Position numbers and translations under genes: made by a program
Notes under the pieces: model-generated
What the model was told of the DNA's origin: nothing
Databases searched by the model: none
Seen by the model: the letters and a program-made list of their open reading frames with translations, nothing else
Source: Pseudomonas sp. 10-1B
GTDB taxonomy: Bacteria > Pseudomonadota > Gammaproteobacteria > Pseudomonadales > Pseudomonadaceae
Direction: 5' to 3'
Assembly: GCF_000935045.1 (NCBI RefSeq)
Contig: NZ_JYKS01000041.1
Location: 39,683-103,682, forward strand
Length of the DNA: 64,000 nucleotides
Shown here: positions 8,477-16,006 of the stretch, one piece after another
How positions within the stretch are numbered: position 1 is the stretch's first letter
Layout: each line of letters opens with the position of its first letter

Positions 8477-8902
8477 TCAAACGGCGACGACCGAAAGCTC
8501 GATTCGCTGCCCCAGGACCTGCAACGCATGCTCAACCTGCTCGATCTTGGAGCGATGCAACAGATCGACCAGACGATCGACCTGGGGACGATTTACTCCT
8601 AGTCGGCGCGCCATCTCGGTCTTGCTGATTTTTTGTGCCACCATCGTATTCCACAGCGCCGCTTTCGCTGCCGTCAGGGCTGGCAGACGTACGACGGGTT
8701 GACCAGCCGTTGGAGCTGCAGGTAGCGGGATAGCCTGCTTCTGATCCACATAGAACGAAAGCGCGGACTCCAACGCATCCACGGCATCGAACAGTGCTTC
8801 TTCCAAGGTATCACCAGCGCAGGCCATCTCAGGCACATCGGGACAACTCAGCCAGACACTGCCGTCTTCTTGATGAACGACCACCGGGTACTCGAATTTC
8901 AT
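8477..8902 (-). CDS. HicB-family antitoxin-like protein with C-terminal HTH
   Basis: From the ATG at 8902 this is 141 residues. The N-terminus is a HicB-like partial RNase H fold (KFEYPVVVHQEDG, then SCPDVPEMACAGDTLEEA), the C-terminus a helix-turn-helix (KTEMARRLGVNRPQVDRLVD). The start is preceded by GAGGGG at good distance; an upstream in-frame ATG would add 21 residues without family similarity. HicB normally neutralises the small RNase toxin HicA, usually encoded just upstream. The 165 nt between this gene and the divergent exonuclease holds no HicA-like frame, so this looks like a solitary HicB, possibly acting only as a repressor. Confidence 0.75.
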   Translation of the reverse strand: MKFEYPVVVHQEDGSVWLSCPDVPEMACAGDTLEEALFDAVDALESALSFYVDQKQAIPLPAAPTAGQPVVRLPALTAAKAALWNTMVAQKISKTEMARRLGVNRPQVDRLVDLLHRSKIEQVEHALQVLGQRIELSVVAV

Positions 8903-9067
8903 CCCCTGCCCCTCTAAACCCTTCGACCTTGAGCCCACAGTTAACCGCAAAAGGCGCTTCGGCATTTCTGAATGGTGTGTAGTCCTTTTCGCTCAGCTAA
9001 AACCGTTCGAACTCCCGGGACAGCTCCGAACTCTTAACAAATACCCTCGGCAACCAGCGCCCGTGCC

Positions 9068-10084
9068 ATGGACCTCGTCATCGCCCGCCCCGAAGGCCTG
9101 TATTGCCCGCCCGGTGATTTCTATATCGACCCCTGGCGGCCCGTGGACCGCGCCGTGATCACCCATGGCCACGGCGACCATGCACGTATTGGCAACGGCC
9201 ATTATCTGAGCGCCAGCCCAGGCGCCGGTATCCTGCGCAGCCGCCTGGGCCAGGACATCGATTTGCAAACCCTGCCCTACGGCGAGCGTCTGCTACACCA
9301 CGGGGTAACGTTGAGCCTGCACCCGGCCGGGCACGTACTGGGCTCGGCGCAGGTACGCCTGGAATACCAGGGCGAAGTCTGGGTCGCCTCCGGTGACTAC
9401 AAGGTCGAACCCGATGGCACCTGTACGCCCTTCGAGCCGGTGCCCTGCCACACCTTCATCACCGAATCGACCTTCGGCCTGCCCATCTACCGCTGGCCCA
9501 GCCAAGGTGAGATCTTCGCCGGCATCGATGCCTGGTGGCGGGCCAACCGCGATCAGGGCAAGACCAGTGTGCTGTTCTGCTATGCCTTCGGCAAAGCCCA
9601 GCGGATTCTGCACGGGCTGGACGCCAACATCGGCCCGATCTTGGTGCACGGCGCTGTCGAGCCGCTCAACCGGGTATACCGCGACGCCGGTATCCACCTG
9701 CCGGAAACCCACTATGCCGGTGACATCCCACGCAACGATCCACTGGTGCGTCAGGCACTGGTCCTGGCCCCGCCATCGGCCAGCGGCAGCAGCTGGGTAC
9801 GCCGTTTCGGCGACTACAGCGATGCCTTCGCCAGTGGCTGGATGCTGCTGCGCGGTACCCGTCGACGGCGCGGTGTCGACCGCGGCTTCGTGCTTTCCGA
9901 CCACGCCGACTGGCCCGGCCTGCTCTGGGCCATCGGCCAGACCGGTGCCGAACGGGTGATGGTCACCCACGGCTCGGTCAACGTGCTGGTGCGCTATCTC
10001 AACGAGCAAGGCTTGGATGCCCGTGCCTTCGCCACCGAGTATGGCGAAGAAGACGACGTGTCAAACACCGAGCCATCGCCATGA
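9068..10084 (+). CDS. Ligase-associated metallo-beta-lactamase fold DNA exonuclease
   Basis: This 338-residue protein belongs to the metallo-beta-lactamase/beta-CASP nuclease family. HGHGDH (residues 33-38) supplies the dinuclear metal ligands, H(P)AGHVLGSA the next His, and SDHAD the C-terminal His/Asp. Family members next to ATP-dependent ligases have been called ligase-associated exonucleases and are proposed DNA-end processing factors in repair. The gene overlaps the ligase start by 4 nt (ATGA), so the proteins are probably made together. Confidence 0.85.
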   Translation: MDLVIARPEGLYCPPGDFYIDPWRPVDRAVITHGHGDHARIGNGHYLSASPGAGILRSRLGQDIDLQTLPYGERLLHHGVTLSLHPAGHVLGSAQVRLEYQGEVWVASGDYKVEPDGTCTPFEPVPCHTFITESTFGLPIYRWPSQGEIFAGIDAWWRANRDQGKTSVLFCYAFGKAQRILHGLDANIGPILVHGAVEPLNRVYRDAGIHLPETHYAGDIPRNDPLVRQALVLAPPSASGSSWVRRFGDYSDAFASGWMLLRGTRRRRGVDRGFVLSDHADWPGLLWAIGQTGAERVMVTHGSVNVLVRYLNEQGLDARAFATEYGEEDDVSNTEPSP

Positions 10085-11739
10085 AAGCCTTCGCCACGCT
10101 GTACCTGCGCCTGGACGCGACCACCTCCAGCAACGCCAAGCTCGAGGCGCTGCGCGACTACTTCGCCACGGCCCCCGCCGAAGACGCCGCCTGGGCGGTG
10201 TACTTCCTGGCCGGCGGCCGCCCCCGCCAGCTGGTGCCCACGCGCGTTCTGCGTGACCTGGCCACGGCCTTGGCCGGCCTGCCAGACTGGTTGTTCGAAG
10301 AAAGCTATCAGGCCGTGGGCGATCTGGCCGAGACCATTTCGCTGTTGTTACCCTTGCATGTCGATGGCAGCGATGAAAGCCTGGCCACTTGGGTGGAGCA
10401 GCATCTGCTGCCCCTGCGCGGGCTACCCCCTGAGCAGATCCAGCAGCGCCTGCCGCCGCTCTGGGCGCAACTGGACCGCCCCAGCCTGATGTTGTGCCTG
10501 AAGCTGATCACCGGCAGTTTCCGCGTAGGCGTGTCGAAGCTGCTGGTCACCCGCGCCCTGGCACAACTGGCCGGGCTGGATGCCAAGCGCGTGGCCCAGC
10601 GCCTGGTCGGCTACACCGACATCGGCCATCGCCCCACGGCAGCCGGCTACCAGAAGCTGATCGCCGCCGAATCGGCAGATGAACACAACCAGCGCGGCGG
10701 CCAGCCCTATCCCTTCTTCCTGGCCCACCCGCTGCAGGCGCCTGCCGAACAGTTCGAAGCACTGCTCGGGCCGCCGAATGCCTGGCAGATCGAATGGAAG
10801 TGGGACGGTATTCGCGCCCAGGTGGTCAAGCGCGAGGGCCAGTTATGGGTCTGGTCACGCGGCGAGGAACTGGTCACCGAGCGTTTCCCCGAGCTACACA
10901 GCCTGGCGCAGACGCTACCCGATGGCGTGGTGCTAGATGGCGAGATTCTAGTCTGGAAGCCAGCCGACACAGCGGCTGAACTGGCGGTACAGCCGTTTGC
11001 CTTGTTGCAGCAACGCCTGGGCCGCAAGACGCTGGGCAAGAAATTGCTGAGCGACGCCCCAGTAGTGCTGCAGGCCTATGACCTGCTCGAATGGCAAGGC
11101 AAGGACTGGCGAAGCCGGCCGCAGCATGAACGCCGTCGGCAACTGGAACAACTGCTCGAGGACCATCCGTTGGCGCCGGTACTGCTTTCGCCCCTGCTCG
11201 AAGGTGCGGACTGGGCCGACCTCGCCCGCCAGCGCGAGCAGTCGCGCAGCCTGGGTGTCGAAGGCCTGATGCTCAAGCAGCGCGATGCCCTGTACGGCGT
11301 AGGGCGCACCAAGGACATGGGCACCTGGTGGAAATGGAAGATCGACCCGTTCAGCGTCGATGCCGTACTGATCTATGCCCAACGTGGCCATGGGCGCCGG
11401 GCGAGCCTGTACAGCGACTACACCTTCGCCGTGTGGGATGCCCCGGCCGGCGCGCCGGAGCGGGCACTGGTGCCCTTTGCCAAGGCCTATTCCGGGCTCA
11501 GTGACGAAGAAATGCGCAAGGTCGACGCGATCATCCGCAAGACCACGGTGGAAACCTTCGGCCCGGTACGCAGCGTGACGCCAACGCTAGTGTTCGAACT
11601 GGGCTTCGAAGGCATCGCCTTGTCCCGGCGCCACAAGAGCGGCATCGCCGTACGCTTTCCGCGCATGCTGCGCTGGCGGCTGGACAAGCCGGTGGAAGAG
11701 GCGGATGACCTGGCGACCCTGCAGGCGCTATTGGCCTGA
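10081..11739 (+). CDS. ATP-dependent DNA ligase
   Basis: This 552-residue enzyme has an N-terminal helical DNA-binding domain (about 1-200), a nucleotidyltransferase core with motif I EWKWDGIR (adenylated lysine K240), motif III-like LDGEILVW, motif IV EGLMLK and motif V WWKWKIDP, and a C-terminal OB domain. It seals nicks using ATP and is extra to the NAD-dependent LigA expected elsewhere. Length and domain order match bacterial ligases found beside the exonuclease. The next gene in the same direction, at 11962, is unrelated. Confidence 0.9.
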   Translation: MKAFATLYLRLDATTSSNAKLEALRDYFATAPAEDAAWAVYFLAGGRPRQLVPTRVLRDLATALAGLPDWLFEESYQAVGDLAETISLLLPLHVDGSDESLATWVEQHLLPLRGLPPEQIQQRLPPLWAQLDRPSLMLCLKLITGSFRVGVSKLLVTRALAQLAGLDAKRVAQRLVGYTDIGHRPTAAGYQKLIAAESADEHNQRGGQPYPFFLAHPLQAPAEQFEALLGPPNAWQIEWKWDGIRAQVVKREGQLWVWSRGEELVTERFPELHSLAQTLPDGVVLDGEILVWKPADTAAELAVQPFALLQQRLGRKTLGKKLLSDAPVVLQAYDLLEWQGKDWRSRPQHERRRQLEQLLEDHPLAPVLLSPLLEGADWADLARQREQSRSLGVEGLMLKQRDALYGVGRTKDMGTWWKWKIDPFSVDAVLIYAQRGHGRRASLYSDYTFAVWDAPAGAPERALVPFAKAYSGLSDEEMRKVDAIIRKTTVETFGPVRSVTPTLVFELGFEGIALSRRHKSGIAVRFPRMLRWRLDKPVEEADDLATLQALLA

Positions 11740-11756
11740 AGTGACCATGTAATCTA

Positions 11757-11856
11757 TGCCGGCCCGATCGCCGGCAAGCCAGCTCCCACCTCGACCGCAT
11801 TCGCCTCAGGCCCTGTGCAGTCCCTGTGGGAGCCGGCTTGCCGGCGATTGGGCCAG
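11757..11856. repeat. REP-type inverted repeat pair
   Basis: Facing REP cores (atcgccggcaagccagctcc and tgggagccggcttgccggcg) lie directly after the ligase stop. This is the point where Lhr-Core and phosphoesterase genes might be expected in related loci. Confidence 0.85.
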
Positions 11857-11961
11857 TACAGGCAGAACTCATCTGGAATGAGGCACACCCGGCAAATCTA
11901 TGCTTCTATCTGTGTGCCGACCCGTGTCGCAGACCGTTTTCGCCACGCATCCAGGACCGCC

Positions 11962-13077
11962 ATGCACCATTCGACCCACGACCTGCTCTCACCCGTTCCG
12001 GGCATCACCCGCCAACTGCACAGCTTCCACTTCGGCCCTCGCGGTGGCGGCAAGGTCTATATCCAGGCCTCGCTGCATGCCGACGAGCTGCCCGGCATGC
12101 TGGTGGCCTGGCACCTCAAGCGCCGCTTGGACGAGCTGGAACGGCAAGGGCGCCTGCAACGCGAGATCATCCTGGTGCCAGTGGCCAACCCGGTCGGCCT
12201 GGAACAGGTGCTGCTGGATGCGCCATTGGGGCGCTTCGAGCTGCAAAGCGGCGAGAACTTCAACCGCAACTTCGTCGACCTGTCGGATAGCATCGGCGAC
12301 CAGATCGAAGAGCACCTGACCCAAGACCCGCAGCACAACGTCGCGCTGATCCGCGAATACCTGCGCCGAGGGCTGGATGCACACCCCGCTCGCACGCCGC
12401 TGCAGGCCCAGCGCCTGATCCTGCAGCGCCTGGCCTGCGATGCCGACATGGTGCTGGACCTGCACTGCGACTTCGAAGCGGTCGAGCACCTGTACACCAC
12501 CCCCGACGCCTGGCCGCAGATCGAACCGCTGGCCCGCTACCTGGGTGCCCAGGCCAGCCTGCTGGCCACTGACTCGGGCGGGCAGTCGTTCGATGAATGC
12601 TTCAGCCTGGTCTGGTGGCAGTTGCAGCAACGTTTCGGCAAGCGCTTCCCGATTCCGCTGGGCTGCTGCTCGGTGACGGTCGAGCTGCGGGGCCAGGCGG
12701 ATGTCAGTCATGACCTGGCCAACAAGGACTGCCAGGCGATCCTCGACTTCCTGACCCATGCAGGGGTTATCGAGGGCGCCAGCGCGGCCCTGCCCGCCTT
12801 GTTCCGCCCGGCCACGCCGCTGGCTGCCGTGGAACCTGTGGCGACACCCTTGGGCGGGTTGCTGGTATACCACGCCAGACCGGGCCAGCACCTGGAGGCC
12901 GACCAGTTGATCGCCGAAGTCATCGACCCCCTCAGTGACCGGGTCACCGCCATCCGCAATAGCCAGCCCGGCCTGCTGTATGCACGCAGCGTGCGACGTA
13001 TGGCTAGCGCCGGCATGGTCATTGCCCATGTAGCCGGCGAACAGGTGTGCCGCAGCGGCTACCTGCTGGGCAACTGA
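11962..13077 (+). CDS. Succinylglutamate desuccinylase/aspartoacylase family zinc hydrolase
   Basis: The 371-residue protein shows the M14-like carboxypeptidase fold of the AstE/AspA family: SLHADELPG supplies the first His and Glu zinc ligands, DLHCDFE the second His, and GENFNRNF matches the substrate-binding NFNR motif. The family deacylates N-acyl amino acids; the substrate here is unknown. The start at 11962 is chosen because AGGA sits 6 nt upstream; earlier in-frame codons read through the REP pair. A C-terminal beta domain (about 290-371, with LLVYHARPGQHL) resembles a biotinyl/lipoyl-like barrel often fused to this family. Confidence 0.8.
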   Translation: MHHSTHDLLSPVPGITRQLHSFHFGPRGGGKVYIQASLHADELPGMLVAWHLKRRLDELERQGRLQREIILVPVANPVGLEQVLLDAPLGRFELQSGENFNRNFVDLSDSIGDQIEEHLTQDPQHNVALIREYLRRGLDAHPARTPLQAQRLILQRLACDADMVLDLHCDFEAVEHLYTTPDAWPQIEPLARYLGAQASLLATDSGGQSFDECFSLVWWQLQQRFGKRFPIPLGCCSVTVELRGQADVSHDLANKDCQAILDFLTHAGVIEGASAALPALFRPATPLAAVEPVATPLGGLLVYHARPGQHLEADQLIAEVIDPLSDRVTAIRNSQPGLLYARSVRRMASAGMVIAHVAGEQVCRSGYLLGN

Positions 13078-13140
13078 TCCGGTCAAACCATCGCCGGCGA
13101 TGAAGCCGGCGCAGGCCGTGCCTGGCCGCTATAGCAGCGC

Positions 13141-13368
13141 TCAGACCACAGGCGCGGGAGGTGGCTCGTCCGGCAAGGTTGGCTCACCCGGCTCCATCGG
13201 CGGGGGTTCACCAGGTTCGGCTGGTTGCGGGGTATCGGGGTCAGGCTGGTGCGGTACGCCCCCTGCCTGCATCGGCAGCGGGTGCGCCAGCAGTGACCAG
13301 GGCAGCAACCCGACGTGGTTGGGCTGCAGGCCTGCCAGCTTGGCACTGATTGCGGGATGGAGTTTCAT
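13141..13368 (-). CDS. Small proline-rich protein
   Basis: This 75-residue frame starts at 13368 with a strong Shine-Dalgarno (CAGGAGC, 5 nt spacing). The first ~30 residues are mixed and weakly hydrophobic (LLPWSLLAHPLP); residues 40-75 are a Pro/Glu/Asp tail with repeated EPGEPP-like steps. I do not recognise a family. The ribosome site, clean start and stop, and position between two genes favour a real small gene; the acidic proline tail would be extended and unstructured. It may be cotranscribed with dcd only by read-through in the opposite order, so it probably has its own promoter. Confidence 0.55.
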   Translation of the reverse strand: MKLHPAISAKLAGLQPNHVGLLPWSLLAHPLPMQAGGVPHQPDPDTPQPAEPGEPPPMEPGEPTLPDEPPPAPVV

Positions 13369-13462
13369 TGGCTGCTCCTGACGAGAGCCACTGCGCATCA
13401 TGCGCAGTGGCGTTATCCCATTGGAGTGCCAAAGGCGCGGGTAATTCCCCGCGCTTGTCGGC

Positions 13463-14029
13463 TCAGGTACGCGGCAGAGTGACGCCGCGCTGGCCCTGGT
13501 ACTTGCCGCCACGGTCCTTGTACGACACTTCGCATTCTTCGTCGGACTGCAGGAACAGCATCTGCGCCACGCCTTCGTTGGCGTAGATCTTCGCCGGCAG
13601 CGTGGTGGTGTTGGAGAACTCCAGCGTCACGTGGCCTTCCCACTCGGGCTCGAGCGGGGTGACGTTGACGATAATACCGCAACGGGCGTAGGTGCTCTTG
13701 CCCAGGCAGATGGTGAGGACGTCACGCGGGATGCGGAAGTACTCGACCGTGCGCGCCAGGGCGAACGAGTTTGGCGGGATGATGCATACGTCGCTCTTGA
13801 TGTCGACGAAGCTGCCGGCATCGAAGTTTTTCGGGTCGACGGTGGCCGAATTGATGTTGGTGAACACCTTGAATTCGTCGGCGCAGCGCACGTCATAACC
13901 GTAGCTGGAGACGCCGAAGGAAATTACCCGGTTGTCCTGCTCGCCGCGCACCTGGCGCTCGACGAACGGTTCGATCATGCCGTGTTCCTGCGCCATGCGG
14001 CGAATCCACTTGTCCGATTTGATGCTCAT
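13463..14029 (-). CDS. dcd: dCTP deaminase
   Basis: This 188-residue enzyme deaminates dCTP to dUTP, feeding thymidylate synthesis. Recognisable are the N-terminal SDKWIRRMA helix, SSYGYDVRCADEFKVF, the nucleotide-site LGKSTYARCGI and the catalytic-glutamate strand GHVTLEFSNTT, followed by the C-terminal GKYQGQ motif that closes over the triphosphate. Length is typical for the trimeric proteobacterial enzyme. It stands alone, opposite to the cold-shock gene. Confidence 0.95.
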   Translation of the reverse strand: MSIKSDKWIRRMAQEHGMIEPFVERQVRGEQDNRVISFGVSSYGYDVRCADEFKVFTNINSATVDPKNFDAGSFVDIKSDVCIIPPNSFALARTVEYFRIPRDVLTICLGKSTYARCGIIVNVTPLEPEWEGHVTLEFSNTTTLPAKIYANEGVAQMLFLQSDEECEVSYKDRGGKYQGQRGVTLPRT

Positions 14030-14357
14030 GGCGGGGTGTCCTGAAAGAGTTGCGTGGTGAAAATCGTGAGGCGCATCTTACCGGTCCCGGCGCCCAGGTT
14101 AAAGTTCCATGCCTTATCCCGCGCCGGGCGGGGGCTGCAGCAGCCGTCGATCCGAATTTGCGTAAAGCGCCTTCTGACCATTGGCAGGTTGCGGAAAGTG
14201 GGGTAAGGTGGCGCCACTGTGCTGCACGTGACACCGAGAATCTCTAGTTTGATGCACGATCCTGATCGGCCCATCGCTGAATTTTCTGCTCTCTTTGCGC
14301 TCAGTCCCGGCCAGGGTTTTTCCTGACCGTTATCAAATTGTCCAAGGAGACAGAAAA
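14030..14357. other. Spacer between dcd and the cold-shock gene
   Basis: These 328 nt carry the divergent start regions of dcd and the cold-shock gene. The cold-shock mRNA probably has a long 5' leader, as is common for csp genes, but I cannot fix a promoter with confidence. No coding frame with a ribosome site is visible. Confidence 0.4.
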
Positions 14358-14567
14358 ATGTCCAACCGTCAATCCGGTGTTGTTAAGTGGTTCAACGATG
14401 AGAAAGGCTACGGCTTCATCACCCCTCAGTCGGGCGACGACCTGTTCGTGCACTTCAAAGCCATCCAAGCTGACGGCTTCAAAACCCTGAAAGAAGGCCA
14501 GGCTGTTACTTTCGTCGCTACCCGCGGCCAGAAAGGCATGCAGGCTGAAGAAGTTCAGATCGCCTAA
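14358..14567 (+). CDS. Cold-shock domain protein (CspA family)
   Basis: This 69-residue protein is a single cold-shock domain with both RNA-binding motifs, GYGFIT (RNP1-like) and LFVHF (RNP2). It binds single-stranded RNA/DNA and melts mRNA structure. The start at 14358 has a strong AAGGAGA 8 nt upstream. A Rho-independent terminator follows 26 nt after the stop, so it is a single-gene unit. Pseudomonads carry several such paralogues; sequence alone does not say which one is cold-inducible. Confidence 0.95.
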   Translation: MSNRQSGVVKWFNDEKGYGFITPQSGDDLFVHFKAIQADGFKTLKEGQAVTFVATRGQKGMQAEEVQIA

Positions 14568-14592
14568 GTCGATCCGAAGCTTCCTAGCTTTC

Positions 14593-14622
14593 AAAAAAAC
14601 CCGCCTTCTGGCGGGTTTTTTT
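14593..14622 (+). terminator. Rho-independent terminator of the cold-shock gene
   Basis: CCCGCC-TTCT-GGCGGG stem with an A-run before it and a T-run after it. Confidence 0.9.
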
Positions 14623-14644
14623 ATGCCTGCTCGAAATTCGGCGC

Positions 14645-14745
14645 TGGCTTCTTCGCGGGCTTGCCCGCTCCCACAGGGATCGCGCAGGCTTCAAGTGCTG
14701 TGCAGTCCTTGTGGGAGCGGGCATGCCCGCGAAGCAGGCGACTCG
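14645..14745. repeat. REP-type inverted repeat pair
   Basis: Facing cores cgcgggcttgcccgctccca and tgggagcgggcatgcccgcg, between the cold-shock terminator and the end of apbC. Confidence 0.85.
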
Positions 14746-14753
14746 GTCTCAGG

Positions 14754-15848
14754 TCAATCCTCGCTGATGGTAATGCTCGGCATCGCCGGCGCTGCAGCCT
14801 CCTGCAGCACGATCCGCGCGCCCACCTGGCGGGCCAGTTCCTGGTAGACCATGGCAATTTGGCTTTCCGGTTCGGCAATCGCCGTCGGCTTGCCGCTGTC
14901 GGCCTGCTCACGGATCAGCATCGACAATGGCAGCGATGCCAGCAGGTCGACGCCATACTGGCTGGCCAGCTTCTCACCACCGCCTTCGCCGAACAGGTGC
15001 TCGGCATGGCCGCAGTTCGAACAGATGTGCACGGCCATGTTCTCGACCACGCCCAGCACCGGGATGTTGACCTTGCGGAACATTTCCACGCCCTTCTTGG
15101 CATCCAGCAGCGCCAGGTCCTGCGGCGTGGTGACGATCACGGAGCCTGCCACCGGCACCTTCTGCGCCAGGGTCAGCTGGATGTCACCGGTGCCCGGCGG
15201 CATGTCGATCACCAGGTAGTCCAGGTCATCCCAGGCAGTCTGGGTAACCAGCTGCAGCAACGCACCGGAAACCATCGGGCCACGCCACACCATCGGTGTG
15301 TTGTCGTCGGTGAGGAAGGCCATGGACATGACTTCCACGCCATGGGCCTTGATCGGCACGAACCACTTCTGCTCGCGAACCTGCGGCCGGGTGCCTTCGG
15401 CGATACCGAACATCACGCCTTGGCTGGGGCCGTAGATGTCGGCATCGAGAATGCCCACCCGGGCACCTTCGCGCGCCAGGGCCAGGGCCAGGTTGGCCGC
15501 GGTGGTCGACTTGCCCACACCGCCTTTGCCCGAAGCCACGGCGATGATGTTCTTGACGTTGGCCATGGCCGGCACCTGGGCCTGGGCCTTGTGCGCGGCG
15601 ACCACGCAGTCGATCGCAACCTGGGCGCTGCTGACGCCCTCGAGGTTGCCGATGGCGGTCTGCAGCACTTGGGCCCAGCCGTTCTTGAACAGCCCTGCGG
15701 CATACCCCAGCTGCAACTGCACGCTGACCTGCCCGCCCTGGATATCGATGGCGCGCACGCAACCGGCGCTGACCGGGTCCTGGTTCAGGTAGGGGTCGGT
15801 GTACTGGCGAAGCACGCCTTCGACGGCGGCACGGGTGACGGCACTCAT
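14754..15848 (-). CDS. apbC: Iron-sulfur cluster carrier protein ApbC/Mrp
   Basis: This 364-residue P-loop ATPase has an N-terminal MIP18/DUF59-like domain (about 1-85), then the deviant Walker A SGKGGVGKST (about 106-115), LDADIYGPSQG, and the CSNCGH motif (CxxC) that binds the transferred Fe-S cluster in dimers. It acts as a cytosolic scaffold/carrier in Fe-S protein maturation. The start at 15848 is favoured by GGAG 5 nt upstream over an ATG 18 nt further up. It is divergent from metG, the usual arrangement in pseudomonads. Confidence 0.95.
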   Translation of the reverse strand: MSAVTRAAVEGVLRQYTDPYLNQDPVSAGCVRAIDIQGGQVSVQLQLGYAAGLFKNGWAQVLQTAIGNLEGVSSAQVAIDCVVAAHKAQAQVPAMANVKNIIAVASGKGGVGKSTTAANLALALAREGARVGILDADIYGPSQGVMFGIAEGTRPQVREQKWFVPIKAHGVEVMSMAFLTDDNTPMVWRGPMVSGALLQLVTQTAWDDLDYLVIDMPPGTGDIQLTLAQKVPVAGSVIVTTPQDLALLDAKKGVEMFRKVNIPVLGVVENMAVHICSNCGHAEHLFGEGGGEKLASQYGVDLLASLPLSMLIREQADSGKPTAIAEPESQIAMVYQELARQVGARIVLQEAAAPAMPSITISED

Positions 15849-16006
15849 GGAGACTCCCATTGGCAAACTGAATGTAAAACAGGCATCTATCCTAACCCGT
15901 CAATCGTCAGCAGATGCGCATGTGGGGTGAAATATCTTCGCCAGCCCTTTATAGTGGCCGATCACCCTCATTTTTACCCCGTAGCCAGATAAGTAGCCGA
16001 GCCACC

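Noticed and set aside
8903..9067. Hidden hicA upstream of the HicB-type gene
   Set aside because: No frame with HicA features in either direction and too little space for a normal HicA.
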